From positions 6,765-27,399 of the forward strand of contig DOCI01000249.1 in the NCBI GenBank assembly GCA_003503535.1: DNA of 20,635 nucleotides. The letters are read 5' to 3'. The position numbers were made by a program, and so were the translations under genes. Shown here piece by piece: positions 1-7,685 of this stretch. Source of the stretch: Planctomycetaceae bacterium (GTDB taxonomy: Bacteria > Planctomycetota > Planctomycetia > Planctomycetales > Planctomycetaceae). Positions within the stretch are counted from its first letter, which is position 1. Each line of letters opens with the position of its first letter. Below the pieces are notes generated by a model that was given only the letters and a program-made list of their open reading frames with translations, was not told where the DNA came from and made no database searches.

Positions 1-997
1 CCGTTGCTGGCGTTGTGAGTTGAATCTGAAAGAGTTCGATCAACTTTTCGATGACGGTTTCCATCGCCCCCTTAATCATTGCGCCGGAGGCGAGTCGATG
101 ACCGCCGCCGCCGAATTGTTCGGCGACCAGGGTCACATCAACACCTTCCCGGCTGCGGAGGCTGGCTTTGATCTGGCGGTTTTGTTGCTGCACGAGAATG
201 AAGGCCGCTCGTGTCCCTTTGATTTTCATACACTCGTTGACGAGGCTTTCAGTATCCGCGGGATGAGCTTTCGTCTCAGCGAAGTCGGCCTGAGTTACAT
301 ACGTGTAAACGAGCTGACCTTCACAGGCGAGTTGCACCCGTTGCAGTGCGATGCCCGAAAGTTTGAGCCGTTCGAGCGAGGCCTGCTCGTACAGCTGAGT
401 GTAAAGCTCTGAAGGACTGGCCCCGGCTTTCATGAGATCCGAAATGATTTGCATCGTCTCGGCTGTGGTCGCCGGGAAGCGGAACCAGCCGGTATCGGTG
501 GCGATGGCTGAATACAAGGCGTTGGCTTCCTGAGAAGTCGGTTGATACCCGCAATCAACCATCAAATCATAAATCAGACAGCCGGCGGCGGGTGAAGTCA
601 CATCTTTGAATTCATGGGCACTCAAATCGTCGGAACTGGCATGGTGGTCGATCACGACCTTGATCGAATCCGACTTCTGCATCTTTTTGCCGACATCGCC
701 AATTTGAATCCAGGCGCTGGTATCGACAATGATGTGGACATCGCACTTCTGCAGAGATTCCGACAAGGCTGGCGAATCGTTGAGGCAATGGACTTTGTTC
801 TCGGGATCGAGAAAAAAAAGATGTTTCGGAGTGGAACTTGGATTGATAATCTCGACAGTTTTGCCCATCGATTCGAGCAATCCAGTCAAGGCAAGCTCGG
901 AACCAAGGGCATCGGCATCGGGCCGGACGTGGCTGGTAATCACAAAATGCTGGTTGTTGTCAATAATTGTACGCAATTCGGACCAGTCGATACTCAT
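1..997 (-). CDS. nrnA: DHH/DHHA1 phosphoesterase, NrnA-like (3' end cut by window edge)
   Basis: Reading leftward from the ATG at 997-995, an open frame of 332 codons runs off the left edge without a stop, so only a few C-terminal residues can be missing (the family is about 320-340 aa). The DHH domain shows [11 protein letters not shown] at residues 23-33, VDTS at 91-94, DHH at 117-119 and ATDTGW at 166-171, which supply the metal-binding His and Asp residues. The C-terminal DHHA1 domain has GGGGH at 296-300, a substrate-binding glycine loop. Members are cytoplasmic Mn-dependent enzymes that degrade short oligoribonucleotides and dephosphorylate pAp. The gene is divergent from the next gene. 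No strong Shine-Dalgarno is visible before the ATG. Family assignment is firm; the substrate (nanoRNA, pAp or a cyclic-dinucleotide product) is inferred. Confidence 0.9.
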   Translation of the reverse strand, partial: MSIDWSELRTIIDNNQHFVITSHVRPDADALGSELALTGLLESMGKTVEIINPSSTPKHLFFLDPENKVHCLNDSPALSESLQKCDVHIIVDTSAWIQIGDVGKKMQKSDSIKVVIDHHASSDDLSAHEFKDVTSPAAGCLIYDLMVDCGYQPTSQEANALYSAIATDTGWFRFPATTAETMQIISDLMKAGASPSELYTQLYEQASLERLKLSGIALQRVQLACEGQLVYTYVTQADFAETKAHPADTESLVNECMKIKGTRAAFILVQQQNRQIKASLRSREGVDVTLVAEQFGGGGHRLASGAMIKGAMETVIEKLIELFQIQLTTPAT

Positions 998-1070
998 AGT
1001 TCTGCTTTCAACTCCAAAGCTGGCCTGTGCGATAATCTATAGTGTTTTCGTGTCCACTCCTAATTGTGCT

Positions 1071-1086
1071 GATGACACTTGTCATC
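1071..1086. repeat. 7-bp inverted repeat in divergent intergenic region
   Basis: GATGACA at 1071-1077 and TGTCATC at 1080-1086 are perfect inverted arms around a 2-nt centre. The site lies about 75 bp upstream of the nrnA-like start and about 170 bp upstream of the divergent gene. No U-tract follows, so it looks more like a dyad protein-binding site than a terminator. The function is inferred only. Confidence 0.4.
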
Positions 1087-1189
1087 GATTAGTCTACAAT
1101 TTTTTGATGTGAATCTGTATCTCACAGCACCGGAAACTTCATAACTCAAGCATCATTTGTGTTAATAATTCGGGTTGATGATCTTGGAC

Positions 1190-1209
1190 ATGCACTTTAA
1201 GGAGTGCAT
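1190..1209. repeat. 7-bp inverted repeat upstream of the membrane-anchored protein gene
   Basis: ATGCACT at 1190-1196 and AGTGCAT at 1203-1209 are perfect arms with a 6-nt spacer, ending 43 bp before the ATG at 1253. It could be an operator or a leader hairpin for that gene. No recognised regulator motif was identified. Confidence 0.35.
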
Positions 1210-1252
1210 TGAACTGGTATCGACGCTCAATTCAAAGCCTTGAAAAGGCACT

Positions 1253-1906
1253 ATGGAGAGAAACGTGATGGATGATTCCACACAGCGGACTTCTCGATCA
1301 ATTTCGGGGAAAAGCAAACTGCTCGGTTTAATTGTAGTTCTGGGCGTGGTCACTGCCTGGGCGATCTGGATGCCTGCCTATTCGGAAAAACGATCTCTGC
1401 CTACAGAAATCAGCTCTAGTTCCCCAACTGAGACAAGCAGTTCTGCAAATTCTGGAGTCAACGAGCCTGAAAAAGAACTGGAATTGCCTCAGGAACCAGT
1501 CACTCCCGATCAACTGACTAAAGAGCAGATTGACGCCATTGTCCTGGGAACCTGGCATTCGCATTACTACGGCGAGCGACACCTGATTGTCCGCGAGGAC
1601 AGAACAGCTACCATTTATTATCAGGCCAATATGATGGCCCGCATGTTTGTCGGCTCGCAGCTGAGAATCGAATACAGCTGGAAATACGATCCGGAAAAAC
1701 AGCAGGTCATCTTCACCATTACCGGCGGCGGACCTGAGTCCGGGCTCGAATATGTCAAGAAAACCTGGGGAGACGATCTGCGACAAACTGTCGAAAGCAT
1801 CTGTGTATCAGATATGTATCTCGCTGATCTGGATGGCAAAACGAAACATCACTGGTCGCGATTGACGGAAGTCCCGGAAAAAGTGATGGCTGTTTTTGAA
1901 AAGTAA
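1253..1906 (+). CDS. membrane-anchored protein of unknown function
   Basis: 217 aa, function not recognised. After a short basic N-terminus, one hydrophobic segment at about residues 24-41 (LLGLIVVLGVVTAWAIWM) predicts a membrane anchor or uncleaved signal. A Ser/Thr/Glu-rich linker follows (about 46-85), then a compact domain at about 98-205 that starts VLGTWHSHYYGE and contains alternating hydrophobic strands. The GTW opening followed by strands resembles lipocalin-like small beta-barrel domains, but this is a shape impression and not a family match. Either ATG 1253 or ATG 1268 could start the protein; AAAGG lies shortly before 1253. The next gene begins 52 bp downstream on the same strand, so the two may be co-transcribed. 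Confidence 0.75.
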   Translation: MERNVMDDSTQRTSRSISGKSKLLGLIVVLGVVTAWAIWMPAYSEKRSLPTEISSSSPTETSSSANSGVNEPEKELELPQEPVTPDQLTKEQIDAIVLGTWHSHYYGERHLIVREDRTATIYYQANMMARMFVGSQLRIEYSWKYDPEKQQVIFTITGGGPESGLEYVKKTWGDDLRQTVESICVSDMYLADLDGKTKHHWSRLTEVPEKVMAVFEK

Positions 1907-1958
1907 ATCCTGCAAGTCAGGCTGTGCCTGATCTACCGCCTAATATTTAGAACTCACC

Positions 1959-2558
1959 TTGATGACTTCCCCTCGAAATTCAGAATCTTCCAGACGCAGC
2001 AAAGCCTCTTCTCCTGCACCCATGCGCGGCGGGCGAGTAGATGAATCCAAAAGAAACTGGGAATTATTGATCGCCGGAGACTTCAACGAGCGGCACGTCG
2101 AGTTACTGGAAACGTTGGTTGAAGTTCCGAAAAACAGTTCGGGAACTTTATATTTCGACTCCAATGGCGGCAGCGTTTACACGGCGATGTCGCTGGTTAC
2201 TTTGATGCAGGTTCGAGGTCTCAAAGCGACCGGCATTGTGCTGGGAGAATGTTCCTCGGCTGCTCTTTTACCCTTCGCCGCGTGCCGAAAACGATTTGTC
2301 ACACCGCATTCGACACACCTGTTCCATCCGATGAAATGGGAGAGCGAAGAAAACGTCCGGCTGGAAGAAGCAGCCGAGTGGACACGTCACTTTCAGCAGT
2401 TGCAGGAAGTGATCGACAATATGCTCGCGACACTATTCTCCATTGAACGCTCAAAACTGGATGCCTGGACCCAGCCGGGACGGTTTGTCACGGGTAGCGA
2501 ACTTGTGGAAACGGGATTGGCGGAGTTTGTAGTCAGCCAATCATCTGCGAACTCTTGA
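1959..2558 (+). CDS. ClpP-fold serine protease homologue (clan SK), solitary
   Basis: 199 aa. After a Ser/Arg-rich, probably disordered N-terminus (about 1-33), the sequence follows the ClpP/crotonase fold: [14 protein letters not shown] at 64-77 matches the ClpP oxyanion-loop segment (NSPGGSV), GECSSAALL at 96-104 matches the segment carrying the nucleophile (Ser100 here), and HLFHPM at 120-125 carries the catalytic His (His123). The C-terminal [16 protein letters not shown] matches the ClpP DRFLSAPEAVEYGLVD region, but the catalytic Asp position is Gly174. No signal peptide or membrane segment is seen and no Clp ATPase gene is nearby, so it is not the housekeeping ClpP. It could be an active variant using another acid, or a non-catalytic relative. 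The double ATG at 1959/1962 leaves the exact start uncertain. Confidence 0.8.
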   Translation: MMTSPRNSESSRRSKASSPAPMRGGRVDESKRNWELLIAGDFNERHVELLETLVEVPKNSSGTLYFDSNGGSVYTAMSLVTLMQVRGLKATGIVLGECSSAALLPFAACRKRFVTPHSTHLFHPMKWESEENVRLEEAAEWTRHFQQLQEVIDNMLATLFSIERSKLDAWTQPGRFVTGSELVETGLAEFVVSQSSANS

Positions 2559-3263
2559 TTAAAGTGTCTCTTCATTTCGACGCTGATTGATAAACAGCCG
2601 CCATTGAAGAATCTGAATCAGTGAGGCAAACCCCATTGGCAAATAAATATAGGCTTTAGGAACTTCATGATGAAGTCCTTCCAGCATTAGCACAATTCCG
2701 ATGGTGATCAGAAATGATAAAGCCAGAATTTTGAAGGTTGGATTTTTTAGAACGAATTCACCAATCGGCTCAGCTGCAAACAGGATGACGATAAACGAGA
2801 CAATGACAGCTAATGAAATCGTCAAAAGATTTTCGGTCATCCCGACTGCCGTTATCACGGAGTCGAGAGCGAATACGAGATCCAAAGCCACGATTAAGGC
2901 GATTGCCCCCCAGAATGCCCGTCTTGGATTAACCTTTTTTGTATCATGGTCCTCAATCATTTCGACCGTATGGTGGATCTCCCGGACGGCTTTCCACATC
3001 AGGAATCCTCCGCCCCCCAGCAATATTAAATCCCGAATAGACAGGTGGAAGAAGACGGGATCTTTCATTTCAAGAATGAATGAAACACCCCAAACCATCA
3101 CCAGTCGTGCCAGTAATGCGATTGTCAAACCAATAAACCGTGCTTTGCGACGAGCCTCTTCCGGAAGACGGGAAACAATAATTGTGATCACGACGATATT
3201 ATCAACACCCAGTACCAGTTCGAGAGCGATCAGCAGCGTGAGCGTGGCAATGAAGTCGGGCAT
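2559..3263 (-). CDS. TerC-family integral membrane protein
   Basis: 234 aa and highly hydrophobic, with about seven predicted transmembrane segments. The first helix carries ALELVLGVDNIVVITIIV (residues about 13-30), with the Glu and Asp typical of TerC/YgdQ proteins, and the repeat-like second half carries ALDLVFALDSVITAVG with the matching acidic residues. Length matches the short YgdQ-like branch, which lacks CBS domains. Family members are inner-membrane proteins linked to metal-ion export or metalation of exported proteins (Mn in some bacteria) and to tellurite resistance; the substrate here is unknown. The ATG overlaps the tsaB stop as TAATG and is preceded by GAGGG inside tsaB, which indicates translational coupling. 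The stop abuts the convergent ClpP-like gene with no gap. Confidence 0.9.
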   Translation of the reverse strand: MPDFIATLTLLIALELVLGVDNIVVITIIVSRLPEEARRKARFIGLTIALLARLVMVWGVSFILEMKDPVFFHLSIRDLILLGGGGFLMWKAVREIHHTVEMIEDHDTKKVNPRRAFWGAIALIVALDLVFALDSVITAVGMTENLLTISLAVIVSFIVILFAAEPIGEFVLKNPTFKILALSFLITIGIVLMLEGLHHEVPKAYIYLPMGFASLIQILQWRLFINQRRNEETL

Positions 3264-3976
3264 TAATCCCTCGGCCTTCTATTATTTTGATTGAGATTAT
3301 CTTCAGCAGCACTTCGACGGACATAAAGCGGTTGCAACTGGAAGGGATTATCCCCCCCCTCCTCCAGAAAACGGATATTACCACAATTTGCAACGGTCGC
3401 GGCATCGGGAGACCAGACTTCTTCAGGGGCCAGCTTCCAATCTTCAGGCCAGATCTGATCGGGAAGTTGGCGAGTCAGTCTGGGAATTCCCAGGCCTGCA
3501 TGGACGACACCGGAATGATCCCGACTTTTCCAGACATCAAATTCTTCGGCAATCAGAGGACTGGAGTAAATCCAGGTCTCGTTCTGAACTTCAAACCGTT
3601 GCCAGGCAACCTGACCTTTTCGCAGGTCTTCTATGACTTCGACCTGTTTGTATGAGAGTGGCAGTCCCTGTGCGGTTGCTGCAAATGTTGAAATCGCTTT
3701 GAGAGGACACCCCGTTGCATAAGCGAACGTCTTCGCGAACGTAATGCCAACACGCAAACCAGTAAAACTTCCAGGCCCCTGCGTGATTGCCAGCAATTCG
3801 ATCTCAGACCAGGAAACCTCGTTATCCTGGCAAAGCGATTGCACAGTCGAAAACAGTTTCTGAGTCGGTTGTCCGAAATCGGACTGCAGCGGCGAAATCG
3901 CAATCAATTTCTCATCGCGCACTAAAGCAACAGAACTCTTTTTGCCCGTACATTCCAACCCGAGAATCAGCATCAT
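3263..3976 (-). CDS. tsaB: tRNA threonylcarbamoyladenosine biosynthesis protein TsaB
   Basis: 237 aa. The N-terminus MLILGLECTGKKSSVAL is the ASKHA-fold phosphate-1 motif of TsaB/YeaZ, and ITQGPGSFTGLRVGITFAK at about 69-87 is the hallmark GPGSFTGLR(I/V)G segment. TsaB lacks the metal site of TsaD and acts as its partner with TsaE and TsaC to make t6A37 on ANN-decoding tRNAs in the cytoplasm. Two ATGs stand in tandem at 3976 and 3973; AAGGA ends 2 nt before the first and 5 nt before the second, so 3973 is the likelier start. The stop overlaps the TerC start by one base. tsaD, tsaC and tsaE are not in the window. Confidence 0.93.
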   Translation of the reverse strand: MMLILGLECTGKKSSVALVRDEKLIAISPLQSDFGQPTQKLFSTVQSLCQDNEVSWSEIELLAITQGPGSFTGLRVGITFAKTFAYATGCPLKAISTFAATAQGLPLSYKQVEVIEDLRKGQVAWQRFEVQNETWIYSSPLIAEEFDVWKSRDHSGVVHAGLGIPRLTRQLPDQIWPEDWKLAPEEVWSPDAATVANCGNIRFLEEGGDNPFQLQPLYVRRSAAEDNLNQNNRRPRD

Positions 3977-4029
3977 GTTCCTTTATTGAGTTGCCGTTCG
4001 AATGCTAAGAGGACTTTTTCAGAAAAATG

Positions 4030-4098
4030 GAACCGCGGATGGACGCAGATTAACGCAGATATTTCGCATCAGTGTTTATCTGTGTCCATCCGTGGTTC
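4030..4098. repeat. long imperfect palindrome, interspersed-repeat-like hairpin
   Basis: Positions 4030-4050 pair with 4078-4098 over 21 positions; the only two departures (bases 6 and 16 of the arm) are G opposite T, so an RNA stem would keep both as G-U pairs. Pairing continues inward imperfectly (4052-4060 with 4068-4076), leaving a loop of about 7 nt. The left arm also contains a direct repeat, GCAGAT-TAAC-GCAGAT. It lies in the divergent gap between tsaB and the ClC gene. The consensus resembles dispersed palindromic repeats seen in intergenic regions of planctomycetes and other bacteria; that comparison is from memory. Confidence 0.7.
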
Positions 4099-4123
4099 AA
4101 ATTTGTTTCTGCTGATCTTACTT

Positions 4124-4150
4124 CGCGATTTCGTAACAGATCAAATCGCG
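4124..4150. repeat. 8-bp inverted repeat in ClC leader
   Basis: CGCGATTT at 4124-4131 and AAATCGCG at 4143-4150 are perfect arms with an 11-nt spacer, about 85 bp upstream of the ClC start. No T-run follows on the plus strand. It may be an operator or a leader hairpin; the role is not known. Confidence 0.4.
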
Positions 4151-4235
4151 GCTACTTGAAGGGATCTGCCTTGAATGATATTGTTCGGAAGCTTTTCCAG
4201 AAACCCATAACACCTACCGACCGTCAGAAACTGAG

Positions 4236-5120
4236 ATGCGTCTCCCTTTGAGTTGGCTCCGCAAGCTATTAGAGCGTATGGAATCCAGAGATTTCCAGCT
4301 CTCCAGCAAATGGTTTCTGCTCTCGATGATTTTAGGTGTTGTGGTTGGGCTGGTCACGGTTGTCTTTGACCATCTTTCTCTGTTCGTTGAAACCATTGTT
4401 TTACGGGGAGTTGTCGGGTTTAATCCGGGCGAAGCCGAGGGAGAATTTGACCCGTTTGCGAGCCTGCTGGATTTATCACAAGAACCAGAGCCTTGGATTT
4501 TGCTGCTGGTGGTGACCCTCGGGGGCTTACTCTCTGGTTATCTGTTGCAGAGATTTGCCACAGATGCGTCAGGCTCAGGTACCGGGGCGACAATCCACGC
4601 ATTTCACTTTCGACAGGGCTATTTGCGCTGGCAGATTGTCTGGGTGAAAATCCTCACCACTTCAATCACCGTAGGAACAGGGGGCTCGGGTGGTCGTGAA
4701 GGTCCGATTGCTCAAATCGGGGCGGCTTTGGGAGCCTGGCTGGGCCAACGACTCCATTTGACGAGACGCGATCGTCGGATATTACTGGCTGCCGGTATGG
4801 GAGCTGGTGTTGGTGCGATCTTTCGGGCACCACTGGCCGGTGCGTTATTTGCCGCAGAAATTTTATATAAAGATGCCGACTTCGAAGCTGAAGTGATTGT
4901 ACCAGCGGCGATGTCGTCCATCATTGCTTATGGCGTTTATTCCATGTTTCTCCCGCAAGAGATTCGATATATGCCATTGTTCGGGCAGGAACTGCGATTC
5001 AATTTTCTATCGCCATTCGAATTGATTCCGTACACAATCATGGCGATTGTGATCGTTTTTGTTGGCATTCTGTTTACCAAAACCTATCACAACACTCACA
5101 ACCTGTTCGAGAAAATTTAG
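4236..5120 (+). CDS. ClC chloride channel, N-terminal half
   Basis: 294 aa ending at the in-frame TAG. It contains the first half of the ClC membrane domain. A first long hydrophobic helix lies at about 26-46, GSGTG at 113-117 stands where GSGIP lies in E. coli ClC-ec1, and GREGP at 153-157 carries the gating glutamate (Glu155, equivalent to ClC-ec1 Glu148). The segment FRAPLAGALFAAEIL follows at about 196-210; here Glu208 aligns with ClC-ec1 Glu202 and Ile209 falls at the internal proton glutamate Glu203. On its own this fragment would lack the GxFxP motif and the second half of the pore, so it should not conduct. The ATG at 4236 has no clear Shine-Dalgarno; ATG 4278 is an alternative. The leader holds two inverted repeats. 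Confidence 0.85.
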   Translation: MRLPLSWLRKLLERMESRDFQLSSKWFLLSMILGVVVGLVTVVFDHLSLFVETIVLRGVVGFNPGEAEGEFDPFASLLDLSQEPEPWILLLVVTLGGLLSGYLLQRFATDASGSGTGATIHAFHFRQGYLRWQIVWVKILTTSITVGTGGSGGREGPIAQIGAALGAWLGQRLHLTRRDRRILLAAGMGAGVGAIFRAPLAGALFAAEILYKDADFEAEVIVPAAMSSIIAYGVYSMFLPQEIRYMPLFGQELRFNFLSPFELIPYTIMAIVIVFVGILFTKTYHNTHNLFEKI

Positions 5121-5126
5121 CTCCCA

Positions 5127-6149
5127 TTGTTTGCACGCGTCGGGTTGGGTGCGTTTTCTTCGGGAGTGATCACGCTATTGTTTTTCTTTTCTATTCCGGG
5201 TCAGGATTCCGTAATGGGCATCGCTGGTCGCGGATATGGAACTCTCCAGAATGCATTGACCGGAGCTCAGCCTCTGGCCATCGGGGTACTGGCAGCCATT
5301 GTGCTTGGAAAAATTGTGGCGACCTCGTTTACTGTTGGCTCGGGGGGATCAGGAGGAGTCTTCGGTCCTTCCATGGTCATTGGAGGCTGCACAGGAGTTG
5401 CAGTTGCTCAGTTTCTACAGCCTCTATTCCCTGAAGGATTGATTCATCAACCTCAGGCCTATGGCGTTGTCGGAATGGCCGGATTTATCGCAGGCTGTAT
5501 TAACGCCCCGATTTCAACGATCATTATGGTTTCGGAATTGACGGGTGAATATAAGCTGCTCATTCCGACGATGTGGGTTTCGACACTCTGCTTTCTGATG
5601 ATGAGAAAGCACAATTTGTACTTACAGCAGGTCCACTCCCGGCTCGAATCTCCAGCACATCGAGGCGATTTTATTGTCGATGTTCTCGAAGGGATCCGCG
5701 TCGAGGAAGTTTATCGCAAGAATCGCCCATTGCGAATGATTCCCGAATCGATGCCGCTCGAACAGATTGTGCATATCGTCGCCGATACCCATCAGCATTA
5801 TTATCCGGTTGTCGATGAAAAAGGCCGGTTGGTCGGAATTTTCTCTTCCGATGATGTGCGAGCCTATCTGTATAACGAGCATATCTGGAGTCTGGCCAAC
5901 GCTGGGGACGTGATGACGGTCAATCCGATTACCATCACTGCTGACGACAACCTCAACACGGCTCTCATGCATTTTACAATGAAGAACCTGGATGAACTCC
6001 CCGTTGTCTCCTCGACAGACCGTGGTATTATTATCGGCATGCTTCGCCGTAAAGAAACGATCGCCTGCTACAACCGGCGTCTCGTCGAACTGAAACAATC
6101 TTATAACGATGAAGATTCTGTTCTGGTGACACCGAAAAACAAGCCTTAA
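5127..6149 (+). CDS. ClC chloride channel, C-terminal half with tandem CBS domains
   Basis: 340 codons counted from a TTG at 5127; the frame is open from 5121, directly after the TAG. It supplies the second half of the ClC membrane domain, with GSGGSGGVFGPSMVIGG at about 71-87 carrying the GxFxP anion-binding motif, and AGCINAPISTIIMVSELTG at about 122-140. Two cytoplasmic CBS domains follow (roughly 196-258 and 262-320), a pair that often binds adenine nucleotides. No Shine-Dalgarno lies before TTG 5127, and the next ATG (5214) would cut into a membrane helix, so independent initiation looks unlikely. The coding character is as good as in the first half, which suggests recent interruption or error rather than long decay. 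Confidence 0.8.
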   Translation: MFARVGLGAFSSGVITLLFFFSIPGQDSVMGIAGRGYGTLQNALTGAQPLAIGVLAAIVLGKIVATSFTVGSGGSGGVFGPSMVIGGCTGVAVAQFLQPLFPEGLIHQPQAYGVVGMAGFIAGCINAPISTIIMVSELTGEYKLLIPTMWVSTLCFLMMRKHNLYLQQVHSRLESPAHRGDFIVDVLEGIRVEEVYRKNRPLRMIPESMPLEQIVHIVADTHQHYYPVVDEKGRLVGIFSSDDVRAYLYNEHIWSLANAGDVMTVNPITITADDNLNTALMHFTMKNLDELPVVSSTDRGIIIGMLRRKETIACYNRRLVELKQSYNDEDSVLVTPKNKP

Positions 6150-6189
6150 ATTCCATCCGTGTGATTCAGAACCGGCCCTGGAAATGCTA

Positions 6190-6219
6190 TAGTGCTGTAA
6201 ATCCAATCCCTTAGCACTA
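6190..6219. repeat. 7-bp inverted repeat between ClC gene and response regulator
   Basis: TAGTGCT at 6190-6196 and AGCACTA at 6213-6219 are perfect arms with a 16-nt spacer. The repeat lies 40 bp downstream of the ClC stop and ends 38 bp before the response-regulator ATG. No T-run follows, so an operator or leader hairpin is more likely than a terminator. Confidence 0.4.
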
Positions 6220-6257
6220 CAACCGCTTTGCGTAAACAGACAAGATAACTCTCAATT

Positions 6258-7673
6258 ATGCCCGCAGATAAGAATGATTTGAATCGATATGGGATTCGCG
6301 TCCTGGTGGTCGATGATGATGAGCCGCACGCTCAGGCGGTCGCTGATGCGCTGAAACGGATCAATTGCGATTGCACGGTTTCGGCGTCGAGCAAGCGAGG
6401 CATCGAACTGATCGAAAGTGAGAATTTCGACGTTGTTGTGACCGACCTGATGATGGACGATTACGATGGTCTCGATATTCTCGAACGCACCAAAAAAGAA
6501 TTGCCCGATGCCGAGGTGATTCTGCTGACCGGTCACGGAACGATCAACTCTGCCGTCGCGGCTATGCAGGGTGGTGCCTACACCTATATGACCAAGCCGC
6601 TCGATATTAATGAGTTACGAACGGCGGTCGAGAAAGCCGCGACGCGTGTTCGATTGATTCGGCGGAATGCGGAGTTGAATCGCAGACTCGATGAAAAGTT
6701 TGGATTTGAGGGTGTGATTGGCAACAGTCCGGCCATGCACAAACTGATCGAAAAACTGAAAAACGTCGCTCCAACAGATGCAACGGTGCTGATTCAGGGA
6801 GAAAGCGGAACCGGGAAAGAACTCGTTGCCCGCGCGATCCATCAAAACAGCGATCGTAAAAACAAACCCTTCGTCCCTTTGAACATCTCCGCTTTGCCGG
6901 AAAGCATTCTCGAAAGTGAACTTTTCGGGCATGAACCGGGGGCATTTACTGGAGCTTCCACCAAGCGGATTGGGAAATTCGAATACGCGATTGGTGGTAC
7001 TCTCTTCCTCGATGAAGTTGGCGAAATGCCGATGGAAACGCAAATCAAACTGTTACGTGTGCTCGAGGATCGTAAAATTACCCGACTGGGAACCAACGAA
7101 GAAAAAGAAATCAATGTCCGACTGGTCGCGGCGACTAATGCTCCCCTGCAGGAGATGGTGGAAGAAGGATCGTTTCGACAGGATCTGTACTATCGCATGC
7201 AGGTCGTGACGATCTATCTGCCGCCGCTTCGCGAACGCCGTGTCGATATTCCACTTCTGATCGATCATTTCCTCAAAGATATGTCGAAGCGTTACAACAA
7301 AGAAGTCACCGGCCCCTCTCGTGCGGCTCGTCATTCCCTGATGGAATACGACTGGCCGGGCAATATCCGCCAGTTACGAAATGCAATTGAACGCATGGTC
7401 CTGCTCGATACCGATGGCATTCTCGACCTCGACGATCTCCCCGAAGAAATTGCACCATTGGAATACAACGAAGAAGAAGCCGCGGAGCATCTGGCCGGAA
7501 TTGGCCTGGGATACGACCAACTCGTCGGTCAGCCTTTACGGGATGTGGAAAAGTATTACATCGAAAAAGCACTGGAAATGACAGGCGGCAAACGCGAAGA
7601 AGCCGCCTCCATGCTGGGCATTGGTGAGCGAACGCTGTATCGCAAGATTAAAGAATATGAGTTGAAGAATTGA
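6258..7673 (+). CDS. NtrC-family sigma-54-dependent response regulator
   Basis: 471 aa with the full three-domain layout. The receiver domain (about 12-130) has the acidic cluster Asp19-Asp20-Asp21, phosphoacceptor Asp63 (VVVTDLMM), Thr91 and Lys113. The AAA+ domain (about 152-390) has Walker A GESGTGKE at 181-188, the sigma-54 contact loop GAFTGA at 228-233, and Walker B GGTLFLDE at 246-253. A Fis-type helix-turn-helix closes the protein (about 428-469, ending [13 protein letters not shown] as [16 protein letters not shown]). It should open RNAP-sigma54 promoters in response to phosphorylation. No histidine kinase gene is adjacent, so it is an orphan by position and its signal is unknown. 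Its stop lies 12 bp from the convergent PQQ-protein stop. Confidence 0.95.
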   Translation: MPADKNDLNRYGIRVLVVDDDEPHAQAVADALKRINCDCTVSASSKRGIELIESENFDVVVTDLMMDDYDGLDILERTKKELPDAEVILLTGHGTINSAVAAMQGGAYTYMTKPLDINELRTAVEKAATRVRLIRRNAELNRRLDEKFGFEGVIGNSPAMHKLIEKLKNVAPTDATVLIQGESGTGKELVARAIHQNSDRKNKPFVPLNISALPESILESELFGHEPGAFTGASTKRIGKFEYAIGGTLFLDEVGEMPMETQIKLLRVLEDRKITRLGTNEEKEINVRLVAATNAPLQEMVEEGSFRQDLYYRMQVVTIYLPPLRERRVDIPLLIDHFLKDMSKRYNKEVTGPSRAARHSLMEYDWPGNIRQLRNAIERMVLLDTDGILDLDDLPEEIAPLEYNEEEAAEHLAGIGLGYDQLVGQPLRDVEKYYIEKALEMTGGKREEAASMLGIGERTLYRKIKEYELKN

Positions 7674-7685
7674 GACTGGTCAACT

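Larger units (their letters stand above)
4236..6149 (+). pseudogene. ClC-type chloride channel/transporter with CBS pair, interrupted by in-frame TAG
   Basis: The two open frames 4236-5120 and 5121-6149 are in the same reading frame and join into one 637-residue ClC protein if the TAG at 5118-5120 is read through. The flanking residues, LFEKI before the stop and LPLFARVGLGAF after it, are collinear with the mid-protein segment of the family. The downstream 1 kb stays open and well conserved. There is no frameshift, only this one nonsense codon. Explanations are a recent nonsense mutation, a base-calling error (one substitution would restore Gln, Trp, Lys, Glu, Ser, Leu or Tyr) or programmed readthrough. 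TAG also ends pheT and the thioredoxin/PDZ gene in this window, so it is a normal stop here. Confidence 0.75.

Noticed and set aside
5100..5140. Frameshift in the ClC gene
   Set aside because: Both halves are in the same frame, so the interruption is a nonsense codon only.
5622..6206. 194-codon minus-strand open frame over the ClC CBS region
   Set aside because: The plus strand encodes the conserved CBS domains; the antisense translation matches nothing recognisable.
6150..6257. Sigma-54 promoter upstream of the response regulator
   Set aside because: No GG-N10-GC element with correct spacing was found; the GG and GC pairs near 6180-6195 are 12 bp apart.
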